Source: Chara braunii (Eukaryota; Streptophyta; Charophyceae; Charales; Characeae). From it: DNA of 35,568 nt. Location of the stretch: the NCBI GenBank assembly GCA_003427395.1, contig BFEA01000010.1, positions 4,871,248 to 4,906,815 on the forward strand, written 5' to 3'. How positions within the stretch are numbered: position 1 is the first letter of the stretch; each line of letters starts with the position of its first letter. A model generated the notes under the pieces. The model was not told the DNA's origin and did no database searches. It worked only from the letters and a program-made list of their open reading frames with translations. The position numbers and the translations under genes were made by a program. Positions 31,054 through 35,568 of this stretch are shown here, piece after piece.

Positions 31054-31355
31054 TAATTGATTTTGCATAGACTTGGAAAAAAAGTGCCTGTCAAGATGGC
31101 CGAAACAGAAAAATATTGTAATTGGCTTTGTATGGGCCTAGGAAAAGGGGGCCTGGCAAGACGCCGGAGCAGAAAGGACTTGAGCAAGTGACATGGTATG
31201 AACTTGAGAAGAATGGCTTGGCAAGATAGCCAGGAAGGAAAGGGCTGGTGTGATTGATTCTGCGTAGATCTAGGAAAGGAACTGGCAGACTGAGAGTTGG
31301 CTGTGTAATTGGCTCGTATAAGCTTGGAAAGACGAGAAGTGGCAAAGGGGCGAAC
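31054..31355 (+). repeat. About 65-bp degenerate tandem repeat, five units
   Basis: TAATTGATTTTGCATAGACTT-like starts recur near 31054, 31119, 31186, 31251 and 31305, each followed by GG-rich text with TGGCAAGA-type words. Spacing is 65, 67, 65 and 54 bp. Weaker relatives may continue to about 31505. Confidence 0.75.
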
Positions 31356-32204
31356 TAAGCATTGTACGTAAAGAGTCAATTAAGTAAAGGGCAAAAAAGG
31401 GCAGAGGATGATATGCATGCGGAATTGGCAGGTCCTGAGAAAGGCCGGGTGGAATGGCCCGGGAAGAATGCATGTGGATTTGGCTACGTCTGAACTTCGG
31501 GGAGAGGAAAAATTGTGCTGAAAATGTGCGGATGTCCTAAGAGAAATGAATGAGACGAAACCAAAAATGATTTCTGCTCGAGAATGTTTTCTCGATGAAA
31601 TGGGAAGATAAATTTGAGATTACGAATGCAGCCTTCAAGACATTGTCCAGAGCGAGAAATAACGTACAATGAAAAACTAGTTGCAGGGCAGGACGGTGGT
31701 TAGACCCCCTCAAGGGGCGATGCTAGTCAACTCGATGAGGGGAAGAGACACTGAGATGCCTAAAACCCTTGATGCGTTGCTAGCTCGCACCTGAAGGAAA
31801 CCATTGTGGATGATCCTTGTGACACTTGCCGAGGGTGATGGGCTGGTCATCCCCCCTTTTGTGGGACGATGCAGGAGGCTGTTGGGAAACTCTCGAATAT
31901 TTGGGAGTTCCAGTGAGAAAGAGATACAGCTGTGAGACGGACGTTGATGCACAAAGAGTGTTAAGCGCTCGTTACAAAGACATTATTGAGCTTGGGGATG
32001 TCACGCAATCTAAAGGAAACCCGAAACAAAAACCTTGACCCCTCCATACCCTCCCCCCGCCCAAGGGGCGGGAACTTAAAGAAGGACCCGAGAAAAGAGT
32101 GAGAAAGACAAAAGGAACCCTGGCAAGCTAACTACTCATCCCACCCCACTCCCCTGCCTTGTTTGTCTATCACTCTCAAATCCCTACTGACCATGGATTG
32201 GTGC
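31356..32204. other. Unassigned noncoding stretch before the PPT
   Basis: No ORF with a domain. A few short open frames on either strand appear random. It leads directly into the second PPT block. Confidence 0.45.
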
Positions 32205-32238
32205 ACGATGAGGACATCGCGAATGAGTGGGGGGAATA
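32205..32238 (+). other. Polypurine tract and flank before the 3' LTR
   Basis: CACGATGAGGACATCGC followed by GAATGAGTGGGGGGAATA ends just before TGTCGGGACTGG. A purine run (GAGTGGGGGGAA) directly abutting a TG dinucleotide is the classic arrangement for plus-strand priming next to an LTR. The identical layout at 30977 supports it being a real functional block. Confidence 0.7.
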
Positions 32239-32719
32239 TGTCGGGACTGGTGAGTCCCGAACGATTTCCCGTCACTCAAGAGATTGTATATGACCAATTT
32301 GTGCACGACATAGAAAACCAGAGGTCGGAATGTTGAAAAGATCGAAAGCATGGGAACAAACGGTAGGAAGCTGGAGGCTGCCCAGAATCGTCAGGACCGC
32401 CAAACTAGAAAGGAATTGCCTAAGCAGGGAGCAGCAAGGGACTGGGAGAGAATATCAGGATCGACTCCTTTCCCAAGGACGGAGAAGGGCCGCCGAGAAG
32501 TCGGTAGTAGCGCAGGGGGTGCGCAACAAACGGAGGAAGGAAAGAAGGAAGGGACAGGGCGCAAGGCGCCGACACGACGCGGCGGCAGGGAGGCCAAGGA
32601 GATCGCAGGTTAGGTGGGAACCGGTGTCCGAAGGGGAACAGCGTGTGGGACGCAAGGGGGAATGGGGAGCGAAGATCACCGTAAGGCCGAAGGACGCCAG
32701 GAGCACCAAGGGAAGACAT

Positions 32720-32985
32720 GGCACAGGTAGGACAAAGTGCCGGGACCACAAGGAACTAAGAAGAAGTGCGGTGTCGGCGGGACTAGGCGCCAGGGACCAC
32801 GCGAGACCAAGGGACGGCGTGATATCGGCAGGGCGAAGTACCAGGAACCGTGTAAGACCAAGGGATAGACGAAGCGTGGGCGGACCAAAGCGCCATGAAC
32901 CACGTGAGACTAGACAGGATGGCGGCGTCAGCAGAACCACTAGTAGGGCGGGTATCGATGGGATAAAGCGTTGGGAGCCGCGGAC
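32720..32985 (+). repeat. 51-bp tandem repeat inside the LTR
   Basis: Units begin at 32776, 32827 and 32878 (exactly 51 bp apart), with a diverged unit before and a partial one from 32930. Each contains GGCG-GAC, CCAGGGACCACG and GAGACCAAGGGA-like words. An Arg-rich ORF (32330-33019, 229 codons) overlaps and translates them as 17-residue repeats. The ORF has no domain and I consider it incidental. Confidence 0.85.
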
Positions 32986-33633
32986 GAGGGCCGGAGGTCG
33001 GAGCCGTCGGCGGGAATAGTTGGCAACTGGCCCGACAGAGGGACGCGCGCGAGCGGGTCGTCACCCGGGGTGACTAGGAGCGGTAAGAAAAGGAGGAGAA
33101 GTCCGGAGCTGACGAAAATTGTCAACGAAATGGGGGGGGGGGCGACGGACATGCGACGGGAAAGACGGAGGGCACTTGGGGCGACCCAGGGGGATCCTGG
33201 ATCCAATGCAACGACAACGATAAAAATAAAATGACATAACGTCAGGACGACGGGACCATCCGGGCCAGGTGTCCGGATGAATATGATGAGTACCGCCACG
33301 ACAAGCGCCGACAGGGGGTGCCGAGGGGAAAAAGAGGAGGGGATAGTAGTAATGAGGGGGTCGGCCAGCAGTCTGAGTATCCCGGATCGGCCGGGATGAG
33401 AAAAACGAAGTTCCGAGGGCTCCACGTGGAAAAAGGGCTGGCCGGAGAAAATCGGAGCAAGGGGGTCCCGAACGGGAAGCGGCGGCAGCAAAAAGGAGCC
33501 CCCTTTGACCTTGGGGATGCCGCTACTGCAGTCCGAGGTGCAACGGCCAGGTACCGGCTACAAAAACGGACCTTGGGTGAAGTCCGACAGCCAGAAAGAG
33601 GAGAAATAGTTGTTGGACACTTGTCCCTACAAC

Positions 33634-33639
33634 AATAAA
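33634..33639 (+). terminator. AATAAA polyadenylation signal candidate
   Basis: CAACAATAAAAGAAGG in the probable LTR. LTRs normally carry the element's own poly-A signal. Another AATAAA lies at 33226. Only the hexamer supports this. Confidence 0.3.
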
Positions 33640-33798
33640 AGAAGGAGGGAGACAAAATGGGAGAAAAAGGGGGATATTGAGCCAAAGGAGGAGGAAGGAG
33701 TATAGGAAAATGTGCCGCCAGGTTGGGGCTGCAGCAGTAGGGATGGGCAGGTCCCAATGATGACCTCATCCCTCCTAGATCCTAGGAGTGCAGTCCGA

Positions 33799-33837
33799 AT
33801 TGCAGAGATAAGGTCCTTGGGGCATTATCTCTGCAAT
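33799..33837. other. 13-bp perfect inverted repeat (stem-loop)
   Basis: ATTGCAGAGATAA (33799-33811) pairs perfectly with TTATCTCTGCAAT (33825-33837) across a 13-nt loop. Just before it, CTCCTAG-ATC-CTAGGAG forms a second short hairpin. Together they could form a strong RNA or DNA structure in the LTR, possibly at an end or a packaging site. No terminator role is assumed, since this is eukaryotic DNA. Confidence 0.6.
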
Positions 33838-34145
33838 ATCTGAATTTAAGCAACAAAAAAAAAAAAAAGGCTGATGTGAGTTGGCCGGCTCATTTTTGGG
33901 CCTTAGATCTGAGATCTGATCTTGCGGAGGAGGAGATCTAGCCATTTTTTGTGGGCTGACATAAAACGGCTAGCTCCGGAATGAGTTGGCAGCAAATTGG
34001 AGGGAAAACAAAGAGAGGAACAAGACAAAACTGCGAATTTGGCCCAAGGTTAGGGCCAGGTACATCAAAAAAATTAAAAATTTGGGCAAAGGACTCAAAT
34101 TTGGAGCAAGGGGTGCTTGGAGTAACTCGGATTGATGAGAACCAT

Positions 34146-34175
34146 AGATCTCAGCTAAATCCAAGGCTGAGATCT
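34146..34175. other. 10-bp inverted repeat around a 10-nt loop
   Basis: AGATCTCAGC at 34146-34155 and GCTGAGATCT at 34166-34175 are exact complements. The AGATCTGAGATCT-type words also occur near 33905, so this may be a scattered repeat word. Confidence 0.5.
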
Positions 34176-34510
34176 GTGCCGCCACTTGGGAAAATGCAAC
34201 GGCCTGCTCAAAAGAGGCCTAGACTAGAAAAAAACGAAAAATGGGCCTCTAGGCCCTCAAATTTTGGTAAAGGCTGCATTTTGGGGTATTGGTACCCAAA
34301 AGGCAGCACTTTTTGAAAAGAAAAGAGGCCGAGGTAGGCCAAGGGGTAGTCCGAGAGGGTACCAGCCTCTCGGAATGCATGTACCTGGCCAAAATGAGGC
34401 CCAGGTACCTCCAGGTAGGCAAAAACTGGAAATTTGGCCCTTGGGGTACCTCGCTCCACCTAGAGGCACTTGGAGGGGCCTAGAGGTTGGGCGGTGTACC
34501 TGTTCCAGCC

Positions 34511-34518
34511 TATATAAG
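34511..34518 (+). promoter_or_regulatory. TATA box in the LTR-like region
   Basis: CAGCCTATATAAGCTAGAGG is a strong plant-style TATA box. Downstream (34520 to 34900) lies purine-rich sequence without ORFs, as expected for an LTR R/U5 or leader. It could drive the retroelement, or another element starting here. Confidence 0.45.
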
Positions 34519-34600
34519 CTAGAGGTGTAGGCCACAACTCTCATTTGAGCATGAGAGGTGCCCATGCTTCCCAAATGAGTCCGTGAGTGAGTACTAGTGA

Positions 34601-34940
34601 GATAGAGCAAGGAAGTGGGAGCCGGAGCTAGCCTGTAGCCTGGCTATGGTGGTAAGGCAAAGAAAGGTGACCTAGAGGCTAGGAGGAAGCAAGGAGAGTG
34701 GTCCGCCATAGCCCTCAGGCTGTGGAGTAGGAAGAGAGGCTGAAAGGGGTCCCCATAGCCCTTCTAGAGGGAAGGACTCTACAGCCCTAGAAGTAGGAAC
34801 CTGCCATAGCCAAAGGAAAGGTATGAGGGAAGGAGGAGAGAACTTGGGAGAGAGGAAAGCCATACTCAGGAGGCTAGGACCATATTGGGACTCCACTACC
34901 TAGCGATCAGCAAGAGGTGAGTGAAGGAGGAAGGAGACCT
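34601..34940. other. Unassigned purine-rich sequence
   Basis: No gene. Loosely repeated words such as GCCATAGCC, CCATAGCCCT and GGAAGGACTC appear, suggesting an old short-period repeat. It is followed directly by the (CTT)n tract. Confidence 0.4.
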
Positions 34941-34944
34941 CCTC

Positions 34945-34975
<31 letters not shown>

Positions 34976-35140
34976 TTCTTCTTCTTCTTCTTCTTCTTCT
35001 TCTTCTTCTTCTTCCTCCTCTTCTCCTTCTTCTTTCCTTCATCTTTCTCCTTCTTCCTCAACTTCTTCTTCTCCTTCTTCTTCTTCCTCTTCTTCTCCCT
35101 TTCTTCTCTTTCTCCCTCTCCTTCTCCTCCCCCTCCCCCT
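34941..35140. repeat. (CTT)n microsatellite and C/T-rich tail
   Basis: CTT units run nearly pure from about 34958 to 35012, then become imperfect (CTTCCTCTT, CTCCTTCTT) to about 35140. The low-complexity open frames here are composition artefacts. Confidence 0.95.
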
Positions 35141-35156
35141 CTTGTCAAAACTGCGA

Positions 35157-35568
35157 TTTTCACTGATTTGGGTGCTTGGGTGCGTCGCGACTCACCTTGG
35201 GGTACTTCCGTGATGTTTCCCCTTCATAGATTGCTTCAAACCTTGAGTTTTCACTGATTTGGGGGCTTGGGTAACTTGCGATTCACCTTGGGATAGTTCC
35301 GTGATGTTTCCCCTTCATAGATTGCTTCAAACTTTGAGTTTTCACTAGTTTGAAGGCTTCGGTAACTTGCGATTCACCATGGGATAGTTCCGTGATGTTT
35401 CCCCTTCATAGATTGCTTCAAACTTTGAGTTTTCACTGGTTTGAGGGCTTGGGCAACTTGCGATTCACATTGGGATAGTCCCGCGATGTTTCCCCTTCAT
35501 AGATTGCTTCAAACTTTGAGTTTTCACTGATTTGGGGGCTTGGGTAACTTGCGATTCACCTTGGGATA
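35157..35568. repeat. 91-bp tandem repeat, at least 4.5 units
   Basis: The anchor CACTGATTTG or its variants falls at 35161, 35252, 35343, 35434 and 35525, an exact 91-bp period. Shared words are CTTGCGATTCACCTTGGG, GTGATGTTTCCCC and TTCATAGATTGCTTCAAAC. The first unit is the most diverged (GTCGCGACTCACC). The array runs off the right edge, so its true length is unknown. Confidence 0.97.

Larger units (their letters stand above)
17432..32238 (+). mobile_element. Large Ty3/gypsy LTR retrotransposon, internal region
   Basis: Plus-strand order: four unknown tandem modules, gag with CCHC knuckle, aspartic protease, reverse transcriptase, RNase H, integrase (zinc-binding, DD35E, GPY-like end), an extra ORF, about 3.5 kb of repeat-rich noncoding DNA, a polypurine tract, then an LTR start. 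Protease-RT-RNase H-integrase order defines Ty3/gypsy. The region exceeds 14.8 kb, far longer than the roughly 4-6 kb of an ordinary gypsy interior. The left limit is set only by the first module; the 5' LTR was not identified. Stops, frameshifts and altered catalytic residues make this copy defective. Confidence 0.85.
32239..34600 (+). mobile_element. Probable 3' LTR of the gypsy element (end unknown)
   Basis: Begins TGTCGGGACTGGTGAGTC at 32239, after the PPT. The first bases form a perfect 8-bp hairpin (32241-32248 with 32253-32260, loop GGTG). Inside are 51-bp repeats, AATAAA signals (33226 and 33634), two inverted repeats and a TATA box (34511). I could not fix the right end: no clear CA terminus with target duplication was found, and no copy of the start was seen in the 5' half of the window. 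If the TATA box belongs to it, the LTR exceeds 2.3 kb. Confidence 0.55.

Noticed and set aside
31054-31355. CRISPR array
   Set aside because: Direct repeats here are degenerate, without constant spacers, and the DNA is eukaryotic.
32330-33019. 229-codon Arg-rich ORF in the LTR
   Set aside because: Composition follows GA/GC-rich DNA, half of it is the 51-bp repeat, and no domain is visible; a shadow ORF on the other strand is equally long.
33799-33837. Rho-independent terminator
   Set aside because: A strong stem-loop, but a T-run does not follow and the context is a eukaryotic retroelement.
34900-35213. Poly-Lys or poly-Ser proteins
   Set aside because: Pure translation of the (CTT)n microsatellite.

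Overview
This is a eukaryotic window made almost entirely of decayed retrotransposons and simple or tandem repeats. I find no convincing host gene, no tRNA or rRNA, and no prokaryotic operon. Single N bases inside repeats point to a repeat-rich draft assembly. The element types (a zf-RVT LINE and a large Ty3/gypsy element), ACGT-core G-box motifs and plant-like TATA boxes suggest a plant-lineage genome. My best guess is a large-genome streptophyte alga such as Chara. That is an inference from memory of similar elements, not a proof.

Layout. 1-2700: minisatellites and unassigned sequence. 2735-4412: the 3' end of a small truncated LINE, a degenerate repeat and a (TC)n tract. 4413-12721: a nearly complete LINE on the minus strand, with a poly-A tail (seen as poly-T), zf-RVT domain, reverse transcriptase, endonuclease and a CCHC-bearing ORF1, broken by many stops and frameshifts. 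12722-15030: a pyrimidine tract, a 54-bp minisatellite, and a 304-bp duplication containing (TC)n. 15031-17431: unassigned, perhaps the leader of the next element. 17432-32238: the internal region of a very large Ty3/gypsy element on the plus strand. 32239 onward: its probable 3' LTR, then a (CTT)n tract and a 91-bp tandem repeat running off the window end.

The most interesting part is the plus-strand LTR element. Upstream of gag it carries four tandem, diverged copies (A to D, each about 0.75-0.81 kb) of one module whose family I do not recognise. Copy B is open end to end; A, C and D are broken by stops or frameshifts. Copies B and D and gag are each preceded by a splice-acceptor-like GTGCAG. 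Downstream of integrase is another unknown ORF, with a basic NLS-like stretch and two SUMO-interaction-like motifs, and a TATA box 133 bp ahead of its ATG. The canonical parts are gag with a CCHC knuckle, aspartic protease, RT, RNase H and DD35E integrase. They are followed by a long repeat-rich noncoding stretch, a polypurine tract and the LTR start TGTCGGGACTGG.

Both large elements look dead. The gypsy RT box reads HIND instead of Y-x-D-D, its first RNase H aspartate is Asn, and the integrase carries a Trp-to-stop change. The LINE RT box reads LADI. The extra ORFs may be accessory proteins of a large retroelement lineage, but their function cannot be read from this sequence.
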